Both the position numbers and the translations under genes were made by a program. Below are positions 1 through 6,227 of a DNA stretch of 7,890 nucleotides, one piece after another. The DNA comes from Hyphomicrobiales bacterium (GTDB lineage: Bacteria; Pseudomonadota; Alphaproteobacteria; Rhizobiales; Beijerinckiaceae), in assembly GCA_028865375.1 (NCBI GenBank), contig JAGWKJ010000105.1, positions 1 through 7,890 on the forward strand, written 5' to 3'. Numbering within the stretch: position 1 is the first letter of the stretch; each line of letters begins with the position of its first letter. The notes below the pieces were generated by a model, which was given only the letters and a program-made list of their open reading frames with translations, was not told the DNA's origin and searched no databases.

Positions 1-403
1 CCACCACGCCGGCGACCGCCAAGGCGATGGCGGCCAGCGTCGCGCCGGACGGCCGTTCGCCCAGCGCGAGCAGGGAGACGAGCGCCACCGTCACCGGCTC
101 GGTCTTGATGTAGGCGGTGCCGACCGCGAAATCGCGCCGTTGCATCGCCGACAGCATGAACAAGGTCGCGAGGACCTGTGTGAACCCGGCTGCCGCGGCC
201 CAGCCGAGCGTGGCCGGCCCCGGTCGCGGAATCGGCACGAAATGGGCGAGCGCGCCCAGCGCGGCGAGCGCGAACGGCCAGCCGAACACGAAGCGCGTCT
301 GCGTCGCGCCCATCCGGCCCAGCTTCGGCGCCAGCGCGCTCTGCACCGCGTTGCGGAACGTCTGCGCGAGCGCGGCGGCGAGCGTGAAGGCGATCCAGAT
401 CAT
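1..403 (-). CDS. EamA/DMT-family membrane transporter, N-terminal part (cut by window edge)
   Basis: Reading the minus strand from the ATG at 403 gives 134 residues with no stop before the window ends. The protein opens MIWIAFTLAAALAQTFRNAV and has alternating hydrophobic segments at about residues 3-14, 41-54, 72-86 and 105-116. The stretch AYIKTEPVTVALVSLLALGE (residues 95-114) resembles the end of the first EamA repeat, where a helix is followed by a conserved acidic residue (GE, then RPSG). It is therefore probably a 10-helix inner-membrane drug/metabolite-superfamily carrier of about 280-300 residues, of which the first half is visible. No in-frame ATG, GTG or TTG was found in the 60-odd bases upstream, so 403 is the likely start, although its ribosome site (GCCGG) is weak. 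The substrate cannot be inferred. It does not resemble the second EamA protein at 6228-7127 closely enough to suggest a recent duplication. Confidence 0.85.
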   Translation of the reverse strand, partial: MIWIAFTLAAALAQTFRNAVQSALAPKLGRMGATQTRFVFGWPFALAALGALAHFVPIPRPGPATLGWAAAAGFTQVLATLFMLSAMQRRDFAVGTAYIKTEPVTVALVSLLALGERPSGATLAAIALAVAGVV

Positions 404-493
404 CCGGCGGGGGCTTGCACGAACGGGCCCCGCGCGTCCAGCGGGGCGGAAACGGATCGGATCTTGCGCATCGCGTCTCGACCGCTGCCGACA

Positions 494-631
494 TCGCACC
501 CGTACCACCGTCGTCTTTGCGAGCGAAGCGAAGCAATCCAGTCGTCTGGCATTGCCGCATCGCCGGATTGAAAGGCGTCTGGATTGCTTCGTCGCTTTCG
601 CTCCTCACAAAGACGGAGAGGACGAGGCACG
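494..631. repeat. Palindromic dispersed repeat, copy A
   Basis: The left arm (508-541) reads inward as CCGTCGTCTTTGCGAGCGAA and continues GCGAAGCAATCCAG. The right arm (579-616) is its reverse complement, allowing a few short indels. Between the arms is about 37 bases containing a smaller direct repeat (GTCGTCTGG at 541-549, GGCGTCTGG at 574-582). Similarity to copy B extends beyond the arms: TCGCACCCG at 494-502 on the left, and AAAGACGGAGAGG followed by a G/A-rich tail on the right. From general knowledge, repeats with a 'GCGAAGCAATCC' arm are scattered in many alphaproteobacterial genomes as REP/MITE-like elements. The outer limits given are estimates. Confidence 0.8.
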
Positions 632-687
632 CGGACAGAGGGCCAGGACAGGGACGGCGAGGGCGTGCGCGTAGGCCGTCGCAAAAG

Positions 688-825
688 TCGCACCCGAATC
701 GCCGCCGTCTTTGCGAACGCAGCGAAGCAATCCGGACTTCTGGAAAGTGCCGTCCCATGGCGCGGGGTCGCTGGATCGCTTCGTCGCTGACGCTCCTCGC
801 AAAGACGGAGAGGGCGCGGGACGAA
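688..825. repeat. Palindromic dispersed repeat, copy B
   Basis: The left arm (704-734) starts CCGTCTTTGCGAACGCAGCG and ends in GAAGCAATCCGG. The right arm (771-808) is its imperfect reverse complement. Copy B lies in the same orientation as copy A, about 194 bases to its right, and shares the same left flank (TCGCACCCG at 688-696) and right flank (AAAGACGGAGAGG). The central loop, about 36 bases, is different from that of copy A. Conserved ends with a divergent centre suggest an old tandem duplication or two independent insertions, not a recent copy event. Confidence 0.78.
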
Positions 826-894
826 GACCGCGCAAGCACGCCCGCCGCCGGAAGTGAAGGCGCCGGACGACTGGACCCCGGATCGCCCCATCGC

Positions 895-2433
895 TCAGGC
901 CGCGGCCGCGGCGCCGTCCTCGCGCGGCCGATAGGAAAGCGCCTCGGCGAGGTGGACGCGCGCGACCGCCTCGGCGCCATCGAGGTCGGCCAGCGTGCGC
1001 GCGAGCTTCAGCGTGCGGTGATAGCCGCGCGCCGAAAGCCGCATTCGCTCCGCCGCCTCGCGTAGCAGGCGCAGGCCGTCGCCGGCGGGCCGCGCGACCT
1101 CCTCGACCGCGGAGGCCGGCGCCGCCGCGTTGGTCGAAACGCCCGGCAGGCCGAGCGCGTCATAGCGCTTGCGCTGGCGCGCGCGGGCGGCCGCCACGCG
1201 CTCGGCGACGGCGGCGGACTCCTCGCTCGGCGCGGGCGCGATCAGGTCGGCGGCGGTCACCGCGCCGACCTCGATGGCGAGGTCGAAGCGATCGAGCAGC
1301 GGGCCCGACAGTCGCGCGGCATATTGCGCCATGCAGCGCGCGTTGGGTTGGCGTTTGCAAGCGTAGCCGGGCTCCGTCGCGTGGCCGCAGCGGCACGGGT
1401 TCATCGCCGCCACGAGCTGGAAGCGCGCCGGATAGACGACGCGGTGGTTGGCCCGCGCGATCGCGACCTCGCCGGTCTCGATGGGTTGGCGCAGCCCGTC
1501 GAGCGCCTGGGGATGGAACTCCGGCAATTCGTCGAGGAAGAGCACGCCGTGATGGGCGAGCGAGACCTCGCCCGGCCGCGCCGATACGCCCCCGCCCACC
1601 AGCGCTGCCATCGAGGCGGAATGGTGCGGCGCGCGGAACGGCCGACGGTCGGTGAGCTCGCCGCCCGCCAGCGCGCCGGCGACCGAATGGACCATCGACA
1701 CTTCGAGCAATTCGCGCGGCGACAGCGGCGGCAGGATCGAGGGCAGGCGCTGCGCCAACATCGACTTGCCGGCGCCGGGCGGCCCGTTCATCAGCAGGTT
1801 GTGGCCGCCCGCCGCAGCGATTTCGAGCGCCCGGCGCGCGCCCTCCTGCCCCTTGATGTCGCGCAGGTCCGGCACGCCCGACGCCGGCGCGCGCATCGCC
1901 GGACGCGGTCGCGACAGCACCTGCGCGCCCGAGAAATGGTTGACGAGCTGGATCAGCGAGGCGGGCGCGAGGATCTCGATGTCGGAGGACGCCCAAGCCG
2001 CTTCCGACCCGCTGGCGGCCGGGCAGATCAAGCCGTGGCCGCGCGCGTTGGCCGCCACCGCCGCGGGCAGCGCGCCGGCCACCGCCGCGATGGCGCCGTC
2101 GAGCGCCAGCTCGCCCAGCACCGTGAAGCCCGCCAGCGCGTCGGCGGGGATCGCGCCGATCGCCGCCATCACGCCGAGCGCGATCGGGAGGTCGTAATGG
2201 CTGCCCTCCTTGGGCATGTCGGCGGGCGCGAGATTGACCACGATGCGGCGCGCCGGCAACGCGAGGCCCGACGCGGTGAGCGCGGCGCGGACGCGCTCGC
2301 GCGACTCGGCCACCGCCTTGTCGCCGAGGCCGACGACGCCGAAGAACACGTTGCCGCTGGAAATCTGCACTTGGACGTCGACGGGCTTGGCTTCGATGCC
2401 CTCGAACGCAACCGTGGCAACGCGAACGACCAT
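895..2433 (-). CDS. comM: ComM/YifB-family Mg-chelatase-like AAA+ ATPase
   Basis: Numbered from the ATG at 2433, this is a 512-residue protein, close to the usual 500-510 of the family. The N-terminal domain carries NLAPADMPKEGSHYDLPIAL (about 67-86), typical of YifB/ComM. The AAA+ module has Walker A GPPGAGKS (217-224), Walker B VLFLDELPE (297-305), the family motif RPFRAPHHSAS, and FQLVAAMNPCRCG (338-350) with nearby cysteines 347, 349, 359 and 367. The C-terminal part ends in RGYHRTLKLARTLADLDG, the Mg-chelatase C-terminal signature. In gammaproteobacteria ComM is a hexameric helicase that extends branch migration while incoming DNA is integrated during natural transformation; the same DNA-processing role is inferred here. 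The start at 2439 is also possible, but 2433 places a GGGGGG ribosome site six bases upstream and gives the MVVRVATVAFEGIE opening typical of the family. The promoter and a LexA-type box lie just upstream, suggesting SOS control. Confidence 0.96.
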   Translation of the reverse strand: MVVRVATVAFEGIEAKPVDVQVQISSGNVFFGVVGLGDKAVAESRERVRAALTASGLALPARRIVVNLAPADMPKEGSHYDLPIALGVMAAIGAIPADALAGFTVLGELALDGAIAAVAGALPAAVAANARGHGLICPAASGSEAAWASSDIEILAPASLIQLVNHFSGAQVLSRPRPAMRAPASGVPDLRDIKGQEGARRALEIAAAGGHNLLMNGPPGAGKSMLAQRLPSILPPLSPRELLEVSMVHSVAGALAGGELTDRRPFRAPHHSASMAALVGGGVSARPGEVSLAHHGVLFLDELPEFHPQALDGLRQPIETGEVAIARANHRVVYPARFQLVAAMNPCRCGHATEPGYACKRQPNARCMAQYAARLSGPLLDRFDLAIEVGAVTAADLIAPAPSEESAAVAERVAAARARQRKRYDALGLPGVSTNAAAPASAVEEVARPAGDGLRLLREAAERMRLSARGYHRTLKLARTLADLDGAEAVARVHLAEALSYRPREDGAAAAA

Positions 2434-2456
2434 GGCCATCCCCCCGGATCGCCGTC

Positions 2457-2485
2457 ACGTTATGGCACGGCTTCACGCTTGGCAA
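2457..2485 (-). promoter_or_regulatory. Predicted sigma70-type promoter of comM
   Basis: On the minus strand, TTGCCA (2480-2485, five of six matches to the -35 consensus) is followed after exactly 17 bases by TAACGT (2457-2462, a weak -10). The predicted transcript would start near 2450. That leaves a short leader before the ATG at 2433 and includes the G-rich ribosome site. Confidence 0.5.
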
Positions 2486-2500
2486 GAACAATAAGAGAAC
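2486..2500 (-). promoter_or_regulatory. LexA-type (SOS) box upstream of comM
   Basis: The plus strand reads GAACAATAAGAGAAC, which is GTTC-N7-GTTC on the comM strand. This is the direct-repeat LexA operator known from Alphaproteobacteria, here with the A/T-rich centre that is common in real sites. It lies immediately upstream of the predicted -35 element of comM, where bound LexA would interfere with RNA polymerase. The clc start is more than 200 bases away in the other direction, so comM is the likelier target. Expected chance occurrence in a window this size is well below one. Confidence 0.65.
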
Positions 2501-2708
2501 ATTCAGGGTGCGAATCGGCGGCGTCGGAATCGGCCGTCGCGGCATCGCGGCCGAAGGCCGTCAAGCGCCAATGCGGCGATCGGACGCGGGTCGCGGGCCG
2601 CAGAGATCGCGCGTTTCGTTAAGGTCCTTCCGATTTTCCGTTTGCGAAATATTAGGGATCGCTTAATCACGCCAAGCAGAAGAGTTTTCCCGGGTTCGAA
2701 GCGCAGGG

Positions 2709-4505
2709 ATGAGCACCACCGAACGTCATGGCCTCATCGGCGCCGGCGTGCAGCGTCGTCTGGCCGTCGTCTGGCGTTTCGCTCGCGGCCTCGTGCGCGC
2801 CGACGAGGCGTTCCTCGCGGTGGTCGCCGCCTTCACCGGTGTCATCGCGGGAACCGCCACCGCGGCGCTGTCGATCATCGTGCAGCGCATTCTCGAAGCC
2901 GTATTCCGCGTGCATTGGGGCGAACGGCTCACGGCGGCCGCCTCCGTCGATCCTTGGCTCGCCTTCGGCGCGCCGGTCGTGGGCGGGCTGGTGCTCGGGC
3001 TCGTCACCGACGAAATCGTGCGCCGGCGCTGGAAGCGTCGCCTGCCGGTCGACCCGATCGAGGCCAACGCGCTGCACGGCGGCCGGATGTCGCTGACCGA
3101 CACCGCGCTGCTGACGTTGCAGAACATCATATCGAACGGCTTCGGCGCCTCGATCGGGCTGGAGGCCGGCTTCACGCAGCTGGGCAGCGCGCTGTCGTCG
3201 CGGGTCGGGCAATGGCTCGGCTCGCGCCGCGCGGACATGCGCGTGCTGGTGGGCTGCGGCGCGGGCGGGGCGATCGCGGCCGCGTTCCACGCCCCGCTGA
3301 CGGGCGCGTTCTACGGCTTCGAGCTCGTGATCGGCGTCTATTCGATCGCCAACCTGACGCCGGTGATGGTGGCCTCGCTGTTCGCGGTGCTGGTGAACAT
3401 CCAGCTCGTCGGGCCGGCGCCGACGCTGCCGTCGATGGCGGTGGCGGTGTCGCCGGAGACCGGCGCGGCGGCGGCGGCTCTGGGCGCGATCTGCGCGATG
3501 TTCGGCATCGCGCTGATGACGGGCTCGACGCTGGTCGAGCGCCTGATGCGCGAGAGCGGCCTGCCGACGTTCCTGCGCCCGATGTTCGGCGGCCTCGTGG
3601 TGGGCGCGCTGGCGCTCTATTCGACGCAAGTGCTGTCGTCGGGCCACGGCGCGCTCGAGAGCATCGTGACGTCGCAAGCGTCGCTGACCGCGATCGCGCT
3701 GCTGCTCGCCGCCAAGGCGGTGGCGTCCTCGGTGTCGATCGGGGCGGGCTTCCGCGGCGGATTGTTCTTCGCCGCGCTGTTCCTCGGCGCGATGATCGGC
3801 AAGGTCGCGGCGGCCGCGGGCATGGCGAGCCTCGCGCCGGGCCTGTCGTCGGACACGTTCGCGGTGATCGGCATGGCGGCGCTCGCCGCCGCGGTCGTCG
3901 GCGGCCCGCTGACGATGGCGTTCTTGGCGCTCGAAATGACGGCCGACTTCCGCCTTTCCGTGCTGGCGCTTACGGCGGTGGTCGCCGCGTCGCTGACGGT
4001 CCGGCGCGCGTTCGGCTATTCGTTCGCGACTTGGCGATTGCACTTGCGCGGCGAGAGCATCCGCAGCGCGCACGACGTCGGCTGGATCCGCGACCTCACG
4101 GTGGGCGGCATGATGCGGCGCGACGCGCCCTCGGCGAGCGCGGGGCTCAGCCTCGCCGCGTTCCGCCGCCTCTATCCTCTGGGCTCGACGCACCGCGTCA
4201 CGCTGGTCGACGAGAACAAGCGCTACGTCGGACTGTTGCCGGTGCCGCTCGCGCATTCGGATTCCAACGATCCCGCGCTCGACGAACCGGTGGCGGGGCT
4301 CGCCATCCTCGGCGGCAACTACCTGACCCCGAAGATGAACGCCAAGGAGGCGATGGCCGCCTTCGACGACAGCGAGGCCGAGGCGCTCGCCGTGGTGGAA
4401 TCGAAGGCCGACCCGAAGGTCGTGGGCCAGCTCACGGAGGCGCACGTGCTCAAGCGCTATTCGGAGGAATCCGAGCGGCGCCGGCGCGAGCAGACCGGCG
4501 AGTGA
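2709..4505 (+). CDS. CLC-family chloride channel/antiporter with C-terminal CBS pair, atypical filter motifs
   Basis: This 598-residue integral membrane protein has a CLC core at about residues 35-440 and a cytoplasmic CBS pair (about 461-516 and 532-590), the second ending in a charged Arg-rich tail. Clear CLC landmarks are AAAFHAPLTGAFYGFE (190-205), GGLFFAALFLGAMIG (350-364), GMAALAAAVVGGPLTMAFLALEMT (about 388-411) and GYS (436-438), whose Tyr437 aligns with the central tyrosine of the E. coli protein. The gating glutamate is present as E152 in GLEAG, but the usual GxExP proline is missing. GSGIP is replaced by LPVDP (112-116), and GxFxP by GLFFA (351-355). The internal proton glutamate (E203 in E. 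coli) aligns with Leu206. CLC proteins move chloride or other anions, often against protons; CBS domains commonly sense nucleotides. The ATG at 2709 is the first possible start after an in-frame stop at 2664, though its purine-rich GCAGGG lies too close to be a good ribosome site. Confidence 0.92.
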   Translation: MSTTERHGLIGAGVQRRLAVVWRFARGLVRADEAFLAVVAAFTGVIAGTATAALSIIVQRILEAVFRVHWGERLTAAASVDPWLAFGAPVVGGLVLGLVTDEIVRRRWKRRLPVDPIEANALHGGRMSLTDTALLTLQNIISNGFGASIGLEAGFTQLGSALSSRVGQWLGSRRADMRVLVGCGAGGAIAAAFHAPLTGAFYGFELVIGVYSIANLTPVMVASLFAVLVNIQLVGPAPTLPSMAVAVSPETGAAAAALGAICAMFGIALMTGSTLVERLMRESGLPTFLRPMFGGLVVGALALYSTQVLSSGHGALESIVTSQASLTAIALLLAAKAVASSVSIGAGFRGGLFFAALFLGAMIGKVAAAAGMASLAPGLSSDTFAVIGMAALAAAVVGGPLTMAFLALEMTADFRLSVLALTAVVAASLTVRRAFGYSFATWRLHLRGESIRSAHDVGWIRDLTVGGMMRRDAPSASAGLSLAAFRRLYPLGSTHRVTLVDENKRYVGLLPVPLAHSDSNDPALDEPVAGLAILGGNYLTPKMNAKEAMAAFDDSEAEALAVVESKADPKVVGQLTEAHVLKRYSEESERRRREQTGE

Positions 4506-4518
4506 AGGGCCGCCGCGG

Positions 4519-4536
4519 CGCGACGGTCCCGTCGCG
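4519..4536. terminator. Possible hairpin after the CLC gene
   Basis: Fourteen bases after the CLC stop codon, CGCGACGG and CCGTCGCG form a perfect 8-bp inverted repeat (in practice 7 bp with a four-base loop). There is no T run after it, so it is not a standard intrinsic terminator. It may stall polymerase or protect the 3' end, and it would separate CLC transcription from the tRNA gene. Confidence 0.35.
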
Positions 4537-4567
4537 AAATACGCCGCGCACGTCCCGTTTCACGCCC

Positions 4568-4596
4568 TTGCGCCCGGCGACGAAACCGCCTACACG
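4568..4596 (+). promoter_or_regulatory. Possible promoter of tRNA-Arg
   Basis: TTGCGC (4568-4573) and TACACG (4591-4596) are 17 bases apart. They would place the transcription start near 4603, a few bases before the mature tRNA 5' end at 4611. The -10 matches consensus only partly, so the call rests mainly on position. Confidence 0.35.
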
Positions 4597-4610
4597 GGCC
4601 GCCGTGCGAT

Positions 4611-4687
4611 GCGCCCGTAGCTCAGCTGGATAGAGCACCAGACTACGAATCTGGGGGTCAGAGGTTCGAATCCTTTCGGGCGCGCCA
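4611..4687 (+). tRNA. tRNA-Arg (anticodon ACG)
   Basis: The 77 bases fold into a complete cloverleaf. The acceptor stem is GCGCCCG (4611-4617) paired with CGGGCGC (4677-4683). The D arm starts GCTCAGCTGGATAGAGC. The anticodon stem is CCAGA (4638-4642) paired with TCTGG (4650-4654), around the loop CTACGAA with anticodon ACG at 4645-4647. The T arm is AGAGG-TTCGAAT-CCTTT. G4684 is the discriminator base and CCA is encoded (4685-4687). After A34 is deaminated to inosine by TadA, this tRNA reads CGU, CGC and CGA codons. The gene stands alone and convergent with the MocR gene, whose stop codon begins one base beyond the CCA. Confidence 0.97.
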
Positions 4688-4688
4688 T

Positions 4689-6122
4689 TTATTGCCGGTC
4701 TCGCGACTCGGCGGAGGCCGTCGTGCCGCGTGACCGGATCGGCGGCCGTCGTCGCATCGCCGAGCGCAGCACCGTATACATGCGTTCGTCCGTGCTCTGG
4801 GAAACGTTGAAACGCAGATATCCCGTCGCCGTCTGCGCGAGGCTGAAGACGTTTCCGGGCGCCAACACGACGTTTTCGGCGAGTGCGGTCTTGGCGATAT
4901 CCGCGGCGTCGAGACCATCGGGCAAAAGGCACCACAGGAACATGCCGGCTTGCGGTTCGAGCCACGGCTCGATGCCGAGGCCCTTGAGGCGCACCGCGAC
5001 GTCGGAACGCGCGCGCGCGAGGCGATCGCGCAACCCCTCCAGATGCTTGCGATATCCGCGACCGGCGAGCGCGGCGAGCACGAGTTCCGCGTCGAGCGCC
5101 CCGCCGCCGAACGACGTGGCGATCTTCAAGTCGATGAGGCCCTCGATCCATTCTGGCTTCGCGGCGATGAACCCGCATCGTGCGGCGGCCGACAGGGTCT
5201 TTGAGAAGCTGCCGACGTGGATGACGCGATCCAGCCCGTCGAAGGCGGCCAGGCGCGGCGCCGGGGCAAGCTCGAAGTCGGCGAAGATGTCGTCCTCGAC
5301 GATGACCGTCGCGTACTGATCCGCCAACTTCAGCACGCGGTGAGCGACGACCGGCGACAAGGTGGCGCCGGTCGGGTTGTGGACGGCCGAATTGGTGATG
5401 TAGAGGCGCGGACGGTGCTCCGCCATCGCGGCGGCGAACGACCGCACGTCCGGTCCGTCGGGCGCATACGGCACGCTCACCGCGCGGGCGCGGTGCGCGC
5501 GCAGAAGCGCCTGAAAATTGAAATAGCACGGGTCGTCGATCAAGACGGCGTCGCCCGGCGACAGCAGTAAACGGCAAATCAGGTCCATCGCCTGCGTGCC
5601 GCTCTCCGTCAGCATGACTTGGTCGGGCGACGCCTCTATGCCGCGTTCGGCGATGCGCCGAACGATGAGCCGGCGCAAGGGCGGCAAGCCCAGCGGCGAG
5701 GCGTAGTCGAACAGCACCGCGTCGTCCGCCCGTGAGAGCTCGCGGAGGGCTCGACGCATGCCGCCCCGAGGCAGCCAAGAGCGCGGAAGCCAGCCACAAC
5801 CGGGCTTGAGCGCGCGCTCGTCGGCTTCCAGCGATTGACGCGAAACCCAGAGGGGGTCGACGGTCCGTTCGATCCTCGGACCGACCTCCGACAGCGCGAG
5901 CGGCACGGTCCGTCCGGCGACGTAGAAGCCTGAACCCGGTCGCGAGACGATGTCGCCATCGTTGACCAACCGGTCGTATGCTTCGACGACCGTGGACACC
6001 GATACCCGCATCGTCCTCGCCAAACCGCGGACCGAGGGCAACTTTTCGCCGGGCGCCAGCGCGCGTCCGGCGATTCGGCCGCTGATCGTGGCCATGACCT
6101 GCCCGATGCGCGTGATGGCCAT
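4689..6122 (-). CDS. MocR-subfamily GntR transcriptional regulator with PLP aminotransferase-like domain
   Basis: This 477-residue protein has a winged-helix GntR domain (about 1-70; LPSVRGLARTMRVSVSTVVE at 28-47, ending RPGSGFYV), a linker (about 70-115) and a fold-type I aminotransferase-like domain (about 120-455). The PLP-binding residues are present: N249 in HNPTG, D278 in VEDDIF, the Schiff-base lysine K308 in GSFSKTLS, and an arginine at 437 in YLRFNVS that fits the substrate-carboxylate position. MocR proteins are cytoplasmic dimers that bind PLP, often together with an amino compound, and control a divergent neighbour. Here the neighbour is the EamA transporter. The start at 6122 is preceded by AAGGA nine bases upstream. 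An open frame continues further upstream to 7157, but only as a shadow of the transporter gene. A predicted promoter and a direct repeat lie upstream. The gene ends one base from the convergent tRNA-Arg. The effector is unknown. Confidence 0.94.
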   Translation of the reverse strand: MAITRIGQVMATISGRIAGRALAPGEKLPSVRGLARTMRVSVSTVVEAYDRLVNDGDIVSRPGSGFYVAGRTVPLALSEVGPRIERTVDPLWVSRQSLEADERALKPGCGWLPRSWLPRGGMRRALRELSRADDAVLFDYASPLGLPPLRRLIVRRIAERGIEASPDQVMLTESGTQAMDLICRLLLSPGDAVLIDDPCYFNFQALLRAHRARAVSVPYAPDGPDVRSFAAAMAEHRPRLYITNSAVHNPTGATLSPVVAHRVLKLADQYATVIVEDDIFADFELAPAPRLAAFDGLDRVIHVGSFSKTLSAAARCGFIAAKPEWIEGLIDLKIATSFGGGALDAELVLAALAGRGYRKHLEGLRDRLARARSDVAVRLKGLGIEPWLEPQAGMFLWCLLPDGLDAADIAKTALAENVVLAPGNVFSLAQTATGYLRFNVSQSTDERMYTVLRSAMRRRPPIRSRGTTASAESRDRQ

Positions 6123-6131
6123 CCGTACTGG
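6123..6131. promoter_or_regulatory. Putative MocR operator half, proximal copy
   Basis: The plus strand reads CCGTACTGG directly next to the regulator's start codon. It matches CCGTATCTGG at 6169-6178 except for one missing T. The starts are 46 bases apart and the copies have the same orientation. MocR/GabR-type regulators are known to bind spaced direct repeats, so this is a plausible half-site. Confidence 0.4.
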
Positions 6132-6157
6132 TCCTTGAACCAAAACAGTCGTCGAGA

Positions 6158-6187
6158 ATTGTATTGCGCCGTATCTGGAGTCCGCAA
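6158..6187 (-). promoter_or_regulatory. Predicted promoter of the MocR gene
   Basis: On the minus strand, TTGCGG (6182-6187) and TACAAT (6158-6163, five of six matches to the -10 consensus) are 18 bases apart. The predicted start is near 6151, giving a leader of about 28 bases that contains the AAGGA ribosome site. On the plus strand the best candidate for the transporter is TTGAAC (6135-6140) with TTGTAT (6159-6164), which is weaker. If both are used, the two promoters overlap face to face. Confidence 0.5.
6169..6178. promoter_or_regulatory. Putative MocR operator half, distal copy
   Basis: CCGTATCTGG lies inside the spacer between the predicted -35 and -10 elements of the MocR gene. It repeats CCGTACTGG at 6123-6131. 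A protein bound here would be expected to block the regulator's own promoter; its effect on the transporter could be repression or activation. Confidence 0.4.
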
Positions 6188-6227
6188 CCGCTCGCCCGCA
6201 TACCGCGCACGACGACAGGAGCGCGCC

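Larger units (their letters stand above)
404..894. other. Intergenic stretch without a credible gene, holding two palindromic repeats
   Basis: These 491 bases lie between the start of the EamA gene and the stop of comM. Open frames exist on both strands, but they run straight through the repeat arms and give low-complexity, Arg/Ser-rich peptides of the kind such repeats produce by chance (for example LRLCEERKRRSNP). I see no ribosome site, domain or coding pattern. The content is two copies of a palindromic element, described separately, and the spacer between them. A promoter for the left-hand EamA gene should lie at its left end, but I could not pick one out with confidence. Confidence 0.75.
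2434..2708. other. Divergent intergenic region between comM and the CLC gene
   Basis: The left half holds the comM promoter and LexA-type box. The right half (about 2610-2690) is noticeably richer in A and T than its surroundings and should contain the CLC promoter. A possible pair is TTGCGA (2642-2647) and TAATCA (2664-2669) with 16 bases between, but the -10 is poor. In the middle, TCGGCCG (2530-2536) and CGGCCGA (2548-2554) form a short inverted repeat with an 11-base loop and no following T run. No small gene was found. Confidence 0.5.

Noticed and set aside
494..825. Possible CRISPR array
   Set aside because: There are only two units, each an imperfect palindrome with long arms and no regular spacer length, and no cas gene is nearby.
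400..1065. Several open frames across the repeat region, possibly a small gene
   Set aside because: They translate the repeat arms into peptides such as LCEERKRRSNP, lack ribosome sites, and one runs on antisense into comM.
1324..2622. A 432-codon plus-strand frame opposite comM
   Set aside because: It is Arg/Ala-rich, has no recognisable domain and covers a gene with full family motifs on the other strand, as is common in GC-rich DNA.
2642..4633. Long frames of 663 codons (plus) and 592 codons (minus) over the CLC gene
   Set aside because: Both are Arg-rich shadows without domains. The plus-strand one even runs into the tRNA gene.
4671..4687. An att site for an integrated element at the tRNA 3' end
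   Set aside because: No second copy of the tRNA 3' sequence and no integrase gene are visible in the window, so only the general possibility is recorded as a finding.
4450..6210. A 586-codon minus-strand frame that includes the peptide PERIRTSDPQIRSL
   Set aside because: That peptide is the reverse translation of tRNA-Arg, a well-known false protein, and the rest is an Arg-rich shadow of the MocR gene in another frame.
6135..6227. A longer EamA protein starting at TTG 6135
   Set aside because: It would overlap the predicted promoters and add a charged leader not seen in the family, while ATG 6228 has a strong AGGAG at the right distance.
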